64,000 nucleotides of DNA from an uncultured Bacteroidota bacterium. GTDB taxonomy: Bacteria; Bacteroidota; Bacteroidia; UKL13-3. The stretch lies in NCBI GenBank assembly GCA_903910445.1, contig CAIVZR010000004.1:1-64000 (forward strand), read 5' to 3'. Position 1 is the stretch's first letter. Each line of letters opens with the position of its first letter. Below the pieces are notes generated by a model. That model did not search any database and was not told where the DNA came from. It saw nothing but the letters and a program-made list of their open reading frames with translations. This document shows positions 7,854 through 17,490 of this stretch, in pieces. The translations under genes were made by a program, and so were the position numbers.

Positions 7854-9641
7854 TTAATCAAGTTTCAATACTGCCATGAACGCCGATTGAGGAATTTCAA
7901 CATTTCCTACCTGACGCATACGTTTCTTACCTGCTTTTTGTTTTTCAAGTAATTTACGTTTACGAGAAATATCACCTCCATAACACTTCGCGGTTACATC
8001 CTTACGCATAGCACTGATGGTTTCGCGGGATATAATTTTAGATCCAATCGCAGCTTGAATGGCGATTTCAAATTGCTGGCGAGGAATTAATTCTTTTAAT
8101 TTCTCACATATTTTTTTACCCCAATCATATGCTTTATCTCGATGAATTACCGCGCTCAAAGCATCCACTGGCTCCTTGTTAAGCATGATATCAAGTTTCA
8201 CCAAGTGACTCTCACGATATCCAATGGGATGGTAATCGAGTGAAGCATAACCTCTGGATATAGATTTTAATTTATCGAAGAAATCGAATACAATTTCACC
8301 CATGGGCATCTCAAAATTAAGTTCCACTCGGTCGGTGGTTAAGAAATGCTGATTGCCAATGATACCGCGCTTTTGAATACATAATGAGATAATGCCTCCC
8401 ATGTATTCGCTTTTAGTAATTATTTGCGCTTTGATATAAGGTTCTTCTACGTAATCGGTTTTCGATGGGTCGGGTAAATCGCTTGGGTTGTTTACAATGA
8501 CCTCTTCACCATTGGTAAGAAATGCTTTGTAACTCACATTGGGAACCGTAGTAATTACGGTCATATTGAATTCTCTCTCCAATCGTTCTTGAATAATTTC
8601 CATATGAAGCATTCCTAAGAATCCGCAACGGAAACCAAATCCTAGGGCTGCCGATGATTCCGGTTCAAAAACCAAGGAAGCATCATTCAGCTGGAGCTTG
8701 GCCATGCTCTCGCGTAATTCTTCAAAATCGTCGGTATCTACCGGGTAGATTCCCGCGAATACCATAGGTTTCACATCCTCAAATCCTTGAATCGACTCCG
8801 TGCATGGGTCGGCTACATTGGTAATCGTATCACCCACTTTTACCTCTTTGGCGGCTTTAATACCCGAAATGATATATCCTACGTCGCCCGTCTTTACTAC
8901 ATCGCGAGGTTCTTTTTCGATACGTAATACGCCAATTTCTTCTGCAAAATATTCTTTTTCTGTGTTCACAAATTTCACTCGGTCGCCTTTACGCATCTCC
9001 CCATCTACAATTTTGAAATAGGCGATGATACCTCGGAAGGAGTTGAAAACGGAATCGAAGATCAATGCCTTCAAAGGTGCTTTTTCATTGCCTTTTGGAG
9101 GTGGTACCCGATCGATGATGGCATTGATAATATCGTAAACCCCTTCTCCGGTTTTGCCACTGGCACGTAAAATATCTTCGTATTTGCAACCAATCAAGGC
9201 TACAATTTGGTCGCTCACTTCTTCAGGCATAGAGCCAGGAAGGTCGATTTTATTAAGTACTGGGATAATCTCTAAATTGTTTTCAAGTGCCAAATACAAG
9301 TTCGAGATAGTTTGCGCTTGAATTCCTTGCGATGAATCAACAATTAGAAGGGCTCCTTCACAAGCGGCGATACTTCGCGATACTTCATAAGCAAAATCAA
9401 CGTGCCCTGGAGTATCGATCAAATTTAAAACGTAAGGTTGGTTTTTATAAATATAGTCCATCTGAATCGCATGACTCTTGATGGTTATTCCGCGCTCACG
9501 TTCAATATCCATATCATCTAAAATCTGCGCTTTTTGGTCGCGCTGACTCACCGTCTTGGTATATTCTAAAAGACGGTCTGCTAAAGTGCTCTTGCCATGG
9601 TCGATATGGGCTATAATACAAAAGTTGCGTATATGCTGCAT
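7854..9641 (-). CDS. lepA: Elongation factor 4 (LepA) GTPase
   Basis: The 595-residue length and domain order are standard. G1 is AHIDHGKST (11-19), G2 the RGITIKSH region, G3 DTPGHVDF, G4 NKIDLPG. Then come domain 2, the EF-G-like domains III and V, and the LepA-specific C-terminal domain ([18 protein letters not shown] near the end). It binds ribosomes and is thought to act in back-translocation or 30S biogenesis. It is the first gene of the minus-strand run lepA-tyrS-B12-binding-psd. The 257 bp upstream hold no recognisable promoter match or gene. Confidence 0.97.
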   Translation of the reverse strand: MQHIRNFCIIAHIDHGKSTLADRLLEYTKTVSQRDQKAQILDDMDIERERGITIKSHAIQMDYIYKNQPYVLNLIDTPGHVDFAYEVSRSIAACEGALLIVDSSQGIQAQTISNLYLALENNLEIIPVLNKIDLPGSMPEEVSDQIVALIGCKYEDILRASGKTGEGVYDIINAIIDRVPPPKGNEKAPLKALIFDSVFNSFRGIIAYFKIVDGEMRKGDRVKFVNTEKEYFAEEIGVLRIEKEPRDVVKTGDVGYIISGIKAAKEVKVGDTITNVADPCTESIQGFEDVKPMVFAGIYPVDTDDFEELRESMAKLQLNDASLVFEPESSAALGFGFRCGFLGMLHMEIIQERLEREFNMTVITTVPNVSYKAFLTNGEEVIVNNPSDLPDPSKTDYVEEPYIKAQIITKSEYMGGIISLCIQKRGIIGNQHFLTTDRVELNFEMPMGEIVFDFFDKLKSISRGYASLDYHPIGYRESHLVKLDIMLNKEPVDALSAVIHRDKAYDWGKKICEKLKELIPRQQFEIAIQAAIGSKIISRETISAMRKDVTAKCYGGDISRKRKLLEKQKAGKKRMRQVGNVEIPQSAFMAVLKLD

Positions 9642-9898
9642 GAAGGGATTCTAAGGTAAAATTTCAAAACGCGAAGATAAGGAAAAGGAGGGAGGAAAAG
9701 GAAAGCGCTGTTTAAATGAATATGGGAAGATTTTGTGCTTTTGTCAAGTTTGGGTCATCCCCCTTTTTCAGGTCGAATGAAATGTCATTTTAGACTATTA
9801 CAATTGTATTACCTTACTCGTCATTCCTTGCTAAAAGGATACACATTATCTGCTAATTTTAGGACAAGCTTTTGGGGAACATCGAATTCTGATTTTTT

Positions 9899-10630
9899 TT
9901 AGAATCGAGTTTCTAAATAATGTGGTAAAATCGCTCTCCAGGTAGGCCAGTCGTGTTTCCATTCATGTCCCCATACATCGAGTTCATAAGTAATTCCTTT
10001 GCTGTAAAGCACCCCTGCAAATTTCTTCGACGATTCAGGATCTTCATAAGCGCCACTGCCGGTAACAATATGAATATGCTTGCTTTTTTGAATATTATTC
10101 AAAATACTTTCATCGGTTAAATTCGGAATGTATTGCATTGGGGAGTTGAAATATACTTGTTCGTCGTGATAGCCTTTGGTGTATTCGGCCAGGTCGTAAA
10201 CTCCGCTCATCGCGATAACCCCATCAATTAAGTCAGGGCGTTTTAGGAAGAGGTTCATGCTATGCAAAGCCCCAAACGAAGCCCCACAAAGTATTATAGG
10301 TGTTTCTTCAGATGTGTTCTTCTTGATGAAAGGAAGCACCTCATTATAAATGTACTCGTTAAACTGATTATGCCGAATGGCTTTATGTGCACCTGCCATA
10401 TTATTATTGAGCCAGCTTTCATTATTAATGCTATTCACTGAAAACACACGCACCTTGCCACCATCAATATAGGGGGCGAGCACATCCATCATTTGAAATC
10501 GTTCATATTCGAGGTAATCGGCAGCGGCGGTAGGCACAAAGAGCAATGCAAATCCAGCATGTCCGTAGGATACAATAGGCATTTCCGATTGAAGTGCCGG
10601 GCTAAACCAACTCGTAATTTCTCTATTCAT
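9899..10630 (-). CDS. Putative esterase (PF00756-like)
   Basis: A 243-residue cytoplasmic alpha/beta hydrolase of the esterase D/antigen-85-like group. The nucleophile elbow is CGASFGALHS (Ser about 137), the acid residue probably lies in VTGSGAYEDPES, and the catalytic His in HEWKHDWPTWRA near 228. No signal peptide is seen. Proteins of this type often have an uncharacterised ester or siderophore-like substrate; none can be named here. It stands alone between lepA and the radical SAM gene. Confidence 0.78.
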   Translation of the reverse strand: MNREITSWFSPALQSEMPIVSYGHAGFALLFVPTAAADYLEYERFQMMDVLAPYIDGGKVRVFSVNSINNESWLNNNMAGAHKAIRHNQFNEYIYNEVLPFIKKNTSEETPIILCGASFGALHSMNLFLKRPDLIDGVIAMSGVYDLAEYTKGYHDEQVYFNSPMQYIPNLTDESILNNIQKSKHIHIVTGSGAYEDPESSKKFAGVLYSKGITYELDVWGHEWKHDWPTWRAILPHYLETRF

Positions 10631-10807
10631 GATTTTTCAATTTCAGTTATTGTGATAAAGCAAAGATGTTAAATTATTTGATAATTCCTAAGAGAAAGTG
10701 GGAGCGAGGTTTGATTTCTTCTAAAGATAGAAAATTCTTGTTTCAATGAAAAAGGAGCTTGATCAAAGCTGCCTAATTGAAAATTATCCAATGAACTCTA
10801 TTTATAT

Positions 10808-12043
10808 TTAGTTCAATATTGCAAACTTGCCACACCCAAATTCTTTCATGCTATCTATGGAGTTTTCAACTTCATCGGCTAAGATATGAGTGGTTTTGTT
10901 TCTGCAAAATGGGCAAGAATTCATGTATCCATCGGTGTCTATATATAGGTATCGGGAACCCGCACCGGCACATCCTATGAGTCGCTGTCGGTAACCATGA
11001 TAAATTACTATAGGCATGTCTCTGAACTCTTTCTCATTATTCATTTTGAAATAAAAGTCGGTTAATGTTTTTTCATGCTCAGGAGTCAGTGAAACATCCA
11101 TCCCTTCATAATTCCCTACCGCTCTGGGTTCGAGAAGTTGAATAAAACTTGCACCCAGTTTTTTTGATAGTTGAATATACGCCATCAGATTTTCTTCGGT
11201 GCAAAAATCACGGGTTACACATACTGAAAAAGCAATCACGAGTTTTGCTTTTTGTGCATTTTTTGCGGCTTCTTCTACCCAATAGTAAGCATCATCAAAT
11301 CGTCTGAACTTATTATGGCTTTCTGGATTGTAATGATCTAAGCTAATTGCAGCACCTGTTAAGCCGGCTTTCTTTAAACGAAATGCATTTCCCAAGGTGA
11401 AGTTAAAACCAGAAGTAGCAATCCAAAAATCAGAAGTTTTTCGAGCGGTTTTTAATAGTTCCACCAAATCATTAATACGCACCATGGGTTCCCCGCCTCC
11501 AAATTGAAATTGCGAAATCCCAGCATCCTGCAGTTTTCTTAAAATCTTTTTGTGGTCATCGAGCGTTAATGTTTCCTTCTTATTTAACTCCTTCGATTCA
11601 TAACAATGTTCGCAATTGAGTGGGCATTTTTTGGTGAAACCAATCAATACCATTCTAAGGTTTTCGAGGTTAGATACTTTTTTGCCGAGCAATAGTTTTC
11701 CTTCAATATCAAAGAGGCGCATGAAATATTTTGCAGGAAAACCATTATTGTTAATATTGAAAAAATAACGCCCATCAACATGGGCTATTTTTCGGATTTT
11801 CCGGTCGAGTGTGAGCCTGTTTTTTAAGGCCATTACTCTTCTGATGATTTTGTAGAAATGAATGGGATTTGGGAAGCGTTGAAGAACACCTACGATAATA
11901 CTTCCCCACATTTTCAAAACAATAAGGTCCTTTTTATAACCACCAATAATGGGTGATTCAAAGAGTGTAGTTGCAAAGGCTCGTTTACTTTGTAGTGGTT
12001 CAACAACGATTTCCGCACTCTTAATTTCCATTCGATTTAGCAT
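10808..12043 (-). CDS. Radical SAM protein with C-terminal SPASM-like Cys cluster
   Basis: A 411-residue protein. Residues 1-125 form an N-terminal region without a known match. The radical SAM core starts at the CxxxCxxC motif (Cys140, Cys144, Cys147), which binds the 4Fe-4S cluster that cleaves S-adenosylmethionine. GGGEP (182-186) is the SAM-binding motif. The C-terminus has four more Cys (GCAGAGSRYLYID, SCPFC, GCGKF), arranged like a SPASM/twitch auxiliary cluster. Such enzymes modify peptides or act in cofactor synthesis; the substrate is not evident. The first 23 bases overlap the end of the lipoprotein gene. ATG codons at 12043 and 12031 are both possible starts. Confidence 0.85.
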   Translation of the reverse strand: MLNRMEIKSAEIVVEPLQSKRAFATTLFESPIIGGYKKDLIVLKMWGSIIVGVLQRFPNPIHFYKIIRRVMALKNRLTLDRKIRKIAHVDGRYFFNINNNGFPAKYFMRLFDIEGKLLLGKKVSNLENLRMVLIGFTKKCPLNCEHCYESKELNKKETLTLDDHKKILRKLQDAGISQFQFGGGEPMVRINDLVELLKTARKTSDFWIATSGFNFTLGNAFRLKKAGLTGAAISLDHYNPESHNKFRRFDDAYYWVEEAAKNAQKAKLVIAFSVCVTRDFCTEENLMAYIQLSKKLGASFIQLLEPRAVGNYEGMDVSLTPEHEKTLTDFYFKMNNEKEFRDMPIVIYHGYRQRLIGCAGAGSRYLYIDTDGYMNSCPFCRNKTTHILADEVENSIDSMKEFGCGKFAILN

Positions 12044-13670
12044 TGGTTGCGTTCAAGAAATTTTGAATTTCAATGTATTTTTTACGTGAGAAAACGGAGA
12101 AGCCACCTGGTTTTTTTACCTTCATGAGTTCTTTATAATTAGGTTTTCCAGTGTAGGTTTCAGTGCGATTATAGTATCCTTTACTATGAATGAAAACGGT
12201 TTGATTCATCGTGTTGTTTTTAGGAATTGAATCAAATTTAACGATCACATAATCGCTAATATTATAATGAATTAAGTAACTTGTATCATTCTCGAGTAAT
12301 GCATTCACATGGTCAACTCCTAAAGAATCAATCGCAGATAAAGGCTTCAAATAATCGACAGAAACTTTTTTGTCGGCGCTATAATCGATACCAATAGAAT
12401 TAAGTTCCCAAAAGTAGAACCCCGATTTCAACATGATTTGAAAGGTATCTCCTTCAATCTTTGAAAGGTCAATTGGCATTATCAAATCGCGTGAAGCCAT
12501 CGTGCCTACTAGGTTGTAGTAATCAATAAATTCCCAACTCTTTGAGGTTTTTAGATAGACAGATAATGGAATGCCTTGTTTTATGGAACCTGCTTTTATT
12601 TCTTCTGAAGGTTTCTGTGTTTGTTTTGCTACCCAATCTTCATATTTCTCCCCAAGTAATTTACATATCTCATTGTAGGCATATCCCGACCAGTCGGTGT
12701 TTTTAGCATTCACAACCAATTTGCTCGTGTTCGAATTTTTTGGTTTGGTGAAGGTTAGGATTAATGAATTGAGAGGGTCGGTTTCCGTTGGATCATTGAA
12801 TGCATAACTTGTATTATCTATAGCAGTTACTTCTTTAAGATGATCATTCGTTCCCGAAGAAACTGCCCCAATGGGCGCTTGCAGGTTTTCATAGGTATGT
12901 AAAACTCCTTCCTTATCATTCAATACATTGATGCCCTTTTCATGATTTACAATCATCAGCTCGAATTGATTGGTATACTGATGTTCCTTCTTTAGGTTCA
13001 TGATCTTAAATTGATATGAATTGGGAGAGGCATCTAAATTATTTAATTTTAAAAAATCGTTTCGTTCCACACTTTTATATACTGCGCCTGGAAACATTAC
13101 ACCAGTAAAATTATAATTAAGACTATCGCCAGTATAAACATAGGGGCAATTACAAAGAATCGTTAATAGTGCCACAAAGCCACCGGGTATAAATGGAATT
13201 GTATATGATGCCCCCGTTTTAATGTAATTGGATTCCAGCATTACTATTTTTGAAATGCTGTCAATTGGGATACTCACCTCCCCAGTACGTATCATCACGG
13301 CATCTTTTACATAGATGCCAATTTGGTTGGTTGCAAACCTTTTTTCTTCCTTATAAAATATTTGTCGACCATCCTTTTTCGATGAAAAATGAATATAAGA
13401 TGGATTCGCAGGTTTTACATTCCCACTAATTATTTTATTGGTGGTATCTACTTTGAAATTAACCAACAAATAGCCAGAATCTTGCTGATATATCAGTATT
13501 GTCTTACGATAGTAGTCAAGTTTTAATGTTGTCTTTTGAATTCTGCCATTCTCTTCATTTGCAAGGGTAGTCTTTTGATAATACCTGTGGAAACACCCCG
13601 ATAACATTCCTTGAAATGCAAGAAAAATAATTGCGAATAAGATTTTGTAGGCCTTGATTTTATTAAGCAT
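12021..13670 (-). CDS. Large predicted lipoprotein of unknown function
   Basis: A 549-residue protein with a lipoprotein signal: a hydrophobic segment followed by the lipobox LSGC, so Cys26 is probably acylated and the protein sits in the outer or inner membrane facing the periplasm or surface. No named domain was recognised. A hydrophobic patch near SYTIPFIPGGFVALLTILC (about 157-175) may be a membrane segment. The stop codon lies inside the next gene (radical SAM), so the two are translationally coupled and probably work together. Confidence 0.7.
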   Translation of the reverse strand: MLNKIKAYKILFAIIFLAFQGMLSGCFHRYYQKTTLANEENGRIQKTTLKLDYYRKTILIYQQDSGYLLVNFKVDTTNKIISGNVKPANPSYIHFSSKKDGRQIFYKEEKRFATNQIGIYVKDAVMIRTGEVSIPIDSISKIVMLESNYIKTGASYTIPFIPGGFVALLTILCNCPYVYTGDSLNYNFTGVMFPGAVYKSVERNDFLKLNNLDASPNSYQFKIMNLKKEHQYTNQFELMIVNHEKGINVLNDKEGVLHTYENLQAPIGAVSSGTNDHLKEVTAIDNTSYAFNDPTETDPLNSLILTFTKPKNSNTSKLVVNAKNTDWSGYAYNEICKLLGEKYEDWVAKQTQKPSEEIKAGSIKQGIPLSVYLKTSKSWEFIDYYNLVGTMASRDLIMPIDLSKIEGDTFQIMLKSGFYFWELNSIGIDYSADKKVSVDYLKPLSAIDSLGVDHVNALLENDTSYLIHYNISDYVIVKFDSIPKNNTMNQTVFIHSKGYYNRTETYTGKPNYKELMKVKKPGGFSVFSRKKYIEIQNFLNATNAKSNGN

Positions 13671-13792
13671 GGGTAATTTTTATATTAAAAAAGACGAATA
13701 TAGATTAATAAGTTGTTGAAAGTGAAAATATTAATAATCTTATAATTATGAAATTAAATCTATATCATTGCTTTTTAGAAATGAAATAGTTT

Positions 13793-14425
13793 ATGAGAAA
13801 TCAATTCAAAACACTCGTATTGATTATCCTTGGGTTAGTGATGGCTCCCGTTAATACTAAGGCGCAAATGCTAGAAGTAAGAAGCAATCTCATTTCCATG
13901 GGATATGGATTTCCGAGAAACTATAATCAGCAAGTTGGGAATTATGCTGGAATTAAAGACAACATAAAATCTACCGGTGTCGTCTATTTGAAATATGAAC
14001 ATTTCATCAGCACTAATTTTAGTATTGGGGCAACTGCTAATTTTATGAAACTTTCCGCAGTTGGTGATGTATATGTATATAAGACGGATTTACTAGGATA
14101 CCGCAGAGAGTATGTTACAAAAGGAACTATCTCGAGTTTTCGTTCGAGTTTCCTTTTTAGATTTAATTCCCATTTTGAGCTTTCCGATCATCTCGAAGCA
14201 TTTTGGGGATTGGGATTGGGTTTTAGAAAGGCTAATGAAAAGATAACTACTTCATCGAGTGTAACTATTTCTTCAGATTATGGCACCTATCTTGGGCTTC
14301 CCCTTGCGATTTGCCCTGACGCAAGTGTTGGGCTTCGTTTTAAATGTAATGAAAAAATAATGCTTTATACGGAACTGGGTCTGGGGCAATCTTACTTTCA
14401 ATTAGGAGTTGCCACCAAATTATAA
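13793..14425 (+). CDS. Outer-membrane beta-barrel-like protein
   Basis: The 210-residue product has a signal peptide (about 1-24, ending TKAQ) and then alternating amphipathic strands with aromatic and Gly residues (for example FWGLGLGFRK, LYTELGLGQSYFQLG). This fits an eight-stranded outer-membrane barrel of the OmpW/OmpA type. It has no recognisable substrate or plug domain. It is divergent from the lipoprotein gene at 13670 and is followed 56 bases later by a phosphatidyltransferase. Confidence 0.65.
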   Translation: MRNQFKTLVLIILGLVMAPVNTKAQMLEVRSNLISMGYGFPRNYNQQVGNYAGIKDNIKSTGVVYLKYEHFISTNFSIGATANFMKLSAVGDVYVYKTDLLGYRREYVTKGTISSFRSSFLFRFNSHFELSDHLEAFWGLGLGFRKANEKITTSSSVTISSDYGTYLGLPLAICPDASVGLRFKCNEKIMLYTELGLGQSYFQLGVATKL

Positions 14426-14481
14426 TTTAATTTGTTCTGAATACTTCAACGAGTATCTTGATGTCTTAAAAATAGTTAGTG

Positions 14482-15063
14482 ATGAAAGAAAATATTTATA
14501 ACCTCCCTAATTTCATCAGCGCCTATCGCATGGCGATGTTTCCAGTTATCTTGTTTTTCGCACTATATAATTATATAAATTATTTTACGCTTTTCATTTG
14601 CATCAACCTAGTGGCTGATATTCTTGATGGCTGGATTGCCCGTAAATTTAATCTGGAAACCAAATTCGGAGCCCAATTGGATAGTCTCGCCGATTTTGGC
14701 ACTTATATTATGGCAATTTTCGGCATATTTAAATTCAAGTGGAGCGATATTCAAAATGACTTTCGTCCTTTATTTTTATTCATCGCTATTTATTTAGTTT
14801 CACTGCTTGTTGGTTGGGTACGTTTTAAAAAGATGCCCGGACTTCATTTGTATTCCTGCGTTGCAACAGCGTATATACAAGGATTCTTTTTCTTTGTTTT
14901 GTTTGTATTGGGATTTAATTATTCAATATATCTATGTTCTATGCTCTTCGGCACACTCGCTTATTTAGAAAAAAGTATAGTCTTATTTAAACTTAAGGAT
15001 ATCAACTCCACTTCAAAAGGATTGTATTGGATGTTACGGAAGGAGAAGAAGATTTTAGAATAG
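14482..15063 (+). CDS. CDP-alcohol phosphatidyltransferase family protein
   Basis: A membrane enzyme of about 193 residues with four to six membrane helices. It carries the complete family motif D-G-x2-A-R-x8-G-x3-D-x3-D (ILDGWIARKF, then GAQLDSLADF), which binds the CDP-alcohol and metal. Members make phosphatidylglycerophosphate, phosphatidylserine, phosphatidylinositol or similar lipids; sequence alone does not decide which. The open frame begins with GTG at 14479, but the ATG that follows directly is the more likely start. The gene ends shortly before a strong terminator and the left end of an integrated element. Confidence 0.85.
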   Translation: MKENIYNLPNFISAYRMAMFPVILFFALYNYINYFTLFICINLVADILDGWIARKFNLETKFGAQLDSLADFGTYIMAIFGIFKFKWSDIQNDFRPLFLFIAIYLVSLLVGWVRFKKMPGLHLYSCVATAYIQGFFFFVLFVLGFNYSIYLCSMLFGTLAYLEKSIVLFKLKDINSTSKGLYWMLRKEKKILE

Positions 15064-15210
15064 ACTTGCGGCTTCGTGATTGCAAAATTGATTTTTATTG
15101 TATTTAGATTAGTAAAGGATAAATCAGTTAAAAACTTTTAGCTCATAATTTAGAAGAGTATCATTCAAACTTATTATGTTGATTGCTGCCTGAAAGGGCC
15201 ATAAAAAACA

Positions 15211-15244
15211 AAAACCCCTGAATAATTATATATTCAGGGGTTTT
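15211..15244. terminator. Bidirectional terminator, probably the original tRNA-Glu terminator
   Basis: A perfect 14-bp stem (AAAACCCCTGAATA and complement) with a 6-base loop. It ends the phosphatidyltransferase transcript. It also sits just outside the left attachment repeat, where the tRNA-Glu terminator would have been before the element inserted. Confidence 0.85.
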
Positions 15245-15257
15245 GCGGTTTAGGGTG

Positions 15258-15272
15258 GTAGCCCGTAGGGGA
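15258..15272 (+). repeat. Left attachment site (attL core)
   Basis: The 15 bases are identical to 19801-19815, the 3' end of tRNA-Glu. The bases beyond do not continue as a tRNA, so this is a fragment left by integration. Confidence 0.9.
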
Positions 15273-15385
15273 CTATATTAATTACTCTCTAGTTTTCTAT
15301 TTTTCTAATATTACTCCTATAATCCATTAATTGCAGGCTTTTGGTACTATCTAACAAATGTAATCAAAAGTAATTAAATGTAATA

Positions 15386-15420
15386 TTTGTGTAAGTATTG
15401 TGTAAGTATCCTTACATTTG
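15386..15420 (+). promoter_or_regulatory. Integrase promoter overlapping a 22-bp repeat
   Basis: TTTG at 15386-15389 and TACATTTG at 15413-15420 (spacing 23) form a Bacteroidota-type promoter 21 bases before the integrase ATG. The 22-bp repeat 15387-15408, two tandem TTGTGTAAGTA units, covers the -33 box and spacer. Integrase bound there could repress its own gene. Confidence 0.6.
15387..15408 (+). repeat. 22-bp repeat, probable integrase arm site (left)
   Basis: Two adjacent TTGTGTAAGTA units, identical over 22 bp to 19722-19743. It lies 114 bases inside the left att core. Arm-type sites of tyrosine integrases have this position and tandem form. Confidence 0.75.
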
Positions 15421-15441
15421 CAGTATTAAACTTCAAAATCA

Positions 15442-16659
15442 ATGGCAATAACTTACAACTTAATACTAAACAATAAAGCCAAAGAAGATGGCACTCATAC
15501 AATTCTTTTGAGAGTTACTGAAAATAGAAAGCATCAAGCTATTTCAACAGGAATTAGTGTGCCTTTTAAGGATTTCAATAAAAAAGCAGATTCAGGAAAA
15601 TGGATTCGAAAATCAAACTCAAGATTTAATCAACTAAATTCAGAACTCGATTCAAAGATTAATGAATTGAAGGATGCTAAGACAAAACTTCAAAGAAACA
15701 TTGCAGTTGTTACCTCTAAGCAAATTATAGCTGAAGCAAAGCAAAAGAATACAGATAGTTTTATTGAGTATTGGGAAAACATACTTCCTGTAGTTAGAGA
15801 AACAAAATCATACAACTTCTTTAAGAATTCTGTATCTAAATTGAAAAACCTAAATGAATTTTTAAAGGGTAGGGACCTTTTATTTACAGATTTAAACTAT
15901 GAATTCCTTACAAGGTATCAAGCCTATATGATTAAGAAAGGAAGTTCAATTAATACTATATATACTAACCTTAAAACAATAAGAATATATTTTTATAGAG
16001 CAGTAAAAGAAAAAAGATTGCAAGTGTATAACCCATTTAAAGACTTCCCATTGAAAGAAGAGGCAGGGCATAAGCAAAGACTTACCAAAGAGCAAATAAG
16101 GTCCTTAGAAGCCCTTGAAATTGATAGCAATTCAACATTGTATCATGTTAGGAATTACTTCCTATTTTCATACTATTGTGCTGGAATTCGGGTAGGTGAC
16201 TTTATTCAACTAAAATGGGAAAATATAGAAGATAATAAACTAATATATAGCATGGATAAAACAAGTGAAAAGCAAGTTCTTGAACTAATTGGTAAGGCTG
16301 AAGAAATTTTAAATCTTTACAAGCCTAAAAAGGTGCTAAAGAAAAATTTTATTTTCCCTCTACTTAGAAATGATATCGAATATACTGATGCTAAATTCCT
16401 GAATAGTCAAATAAGTTCTAAGACTGCATTGATAAATAAATACCTTAAAAAACTAGCCATCAAATGTGGTATTGAAAGTAATTTAACTTTTCATGTTAGC
16501 AGGCACTCCTATGCAGATATACTTATTAAGTCAGGGGCTTCAATCTATGATTTAAAAGGGTTGTTAAGACATTCAAGTACAAGCATTACTGAAAGGTATA
16601 TAGCTAGTTTAGATAATGAAGCATCTAATAAAGCACACAAAAAAGCTATGGAAGACTAG
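15442..16659 (+). CDS. int: Tyrosine recombinase / integrase
   Basis: A 405-residue site-specific recombinase of the type found in Bacteroidota mobile elements. It has an N-terminal arm-binding domain (about 1-95), a SAM-like core-binding domain (about 100-200) and a catalytic domain. The catalytic residues are all visible: Arg in CAGIRVGDF, His and Arg in HVSRHSY, His in RHSST, and the nucleophile Tyr in TERYIAS. It would catalyse integration and excision at the 15-bp core in tRNA-Glu. The gene is at the att end away from the tRNA and points into the element. The 3' end converges with the DUF4468 gene, 15 bases apart. Confidence 0.95.
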   Translation: MAITYNLILNNKAKEDGTHTILLRVTENRKHQAISTGISVPFKDFNKKADSGKWIRKSNSRFNQLNSELDSKINELKDAKTKLQRNIAVVTSKQIIAEAKQKNTDSFIEYWENILPVVRETKSYNFFKNSVSKLKNLNEFLKGRDLLFTDLNYEFLTRYQAYMIKKGSSINTIYTNLKTIRIYFYRAVKEKRLQVYNPFKDFPLKEEAGHKQRLTKEQIRSLEALEIDSNSTLYHVRNYFLFSYYCAGIRVGDFIQLKWENIEDNKLIYSMDKTSEKQVLELIGKAEEILNLYKPKKVLKKNFIFPLLRNDIEYTDAKFLNSQISSKTALINKYLKKLAIKCGIESNLTFHVSRHSYADILIKSGASIYDLKGLLRHSSTSITERYIASLDNEASNKAHKKAMED

Positions 16660-16674
16660 TCTAATTAAGAACTA

Positions 16675-17205
16675 TTACCACTCTGATTTTTTCGGACCAC
16701 TTAATTCAGCCTTCAAGCTATTCAACAAAGGGACAATTGAACCATCTATTGAAAGAAAACATTGCTTCATGTACTTTGTTTCAGACTTAGATATAAATGA
16801 ATTTATACTATAATAAGCACTTTCATCTGACCTATAATAGATTTCAGTCAATTCATATTTGTATTTGCCATCTTTGAAGTCAATTTGTAATCTGTATTTA
16901 TAGGTATAATTCATTGTTACTCCTGCATATTTATAGGGAATCGAAGTGCCTACCCCATTGATTATAATTCTTTCTTTATTGCTATCATCTTTATAGGAAA
17001 TAACCTTGTCTGGAGATACATATTTCTGGCTTATCCAACTTAATGCATTTTTGTATAAGATGTCTTTTGATGCACTATCAACTGAAATAACTTCTTGATA
17101 TATGACTTTAGAATTCTGTACAGGGATTCTTCCACATATAGTATCAATTTGCGCTATGCATTTTGTGGAAATGAAAATAACTAAGAAGAAAATTGAATAT
17201 TTCAT
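16675..17205 (-). CDS. Secreted DUF4468-like protein, element cargo
   Basis: A 176-residue protein with an N-terminal signal peptide (MKYSIFFLVIFISTKCIAQ). The pattern KVIYQEVISVDSASKDILY (about 33-51), NALSWISQKY, then a strand-rich YRLQIDFKDGKYKYELTEIYY resembles the DUF4468 (TBP-like fold) family, common in Bacteroidota and without known function. It is the only gene in the element on the opposite strand and the only one with an export signal. It may be a cargo gene that benefits or protects the host. Assignment by pattern only. Confidence 0.65.
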   Translation of the reverse strand: MKYSIFFLVIFISTKCIAQIDTICGRIPVQNSKVIYQEVISVDSASKDILYKNALSWISQKYVSPDKVISYKDDSNKERIIINGVGTSIPYKYAGVTMNYTYKYRLQIDFKDGKYKYELTEIYYRSDESAYYSINSFISKSETKYMKQCFLSIDGSIVPLLNSLKAELSGPKKSEW

Positions 17206-17320
17206 AAATGATGTATTAAATGTTTGATTTTGAATTTAGTTGATGCACAAAAATAGGATATATATTTAGTTACTAAAATTAATTGTTTATCAGTTTGAAC
17301 AAAGCAATATCCACATTCAT

Positions 17321-17490
17321 TTTGTGTTGTGGGTAAGTATGATTAAATGATGTAACTCAATAAAATCAATACTTACACAGATTATAAAACAAAAATTGCA
17401 TTTGTTTTTATATTTTGAACTGAATTTCATGTAACAGAAAGTCTGAATTCTTATTTATCAATGTAACAGGCAATAATTCTGTGTAACTCA
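17321..17490 (+). promoter_or_regulatory. Control region before the xis-rep-terS run, with repeated motifs
   Basis: AATACTTACACA at 17368-17379 is an inverted copy of half of the 22-bp arm repeats, and GGGTAAGTAT at 17331 is a degenerate direct copy. TGTAAC motifs occur four times: 17351 and 17482 as TGTAACTCA, 17430 and 17462 as TGTAACAG. The last one touches the start codon of the HTH gene. This looks like a cluster of binding sites for Int, Xis or another regulator, or an iteron-like origin. Confidence 0.5.

Noticed and set aside
9642-9898. Possible small gene or RNA between lepA and the esterase
   Set aside because: No open frame, hairpin or promoter match could be supported.
15258-15272. 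Second tRNA-Glu gene at the left att site
   Set aside because: Only the last 15 bases of the tRNA are present; no cloverleaf can form.
16616-16813. 65-codon frame across the end of the integrase gene
   Set aside because: It overlaps the integrase and the antisense DUF4468 gene and has no support.
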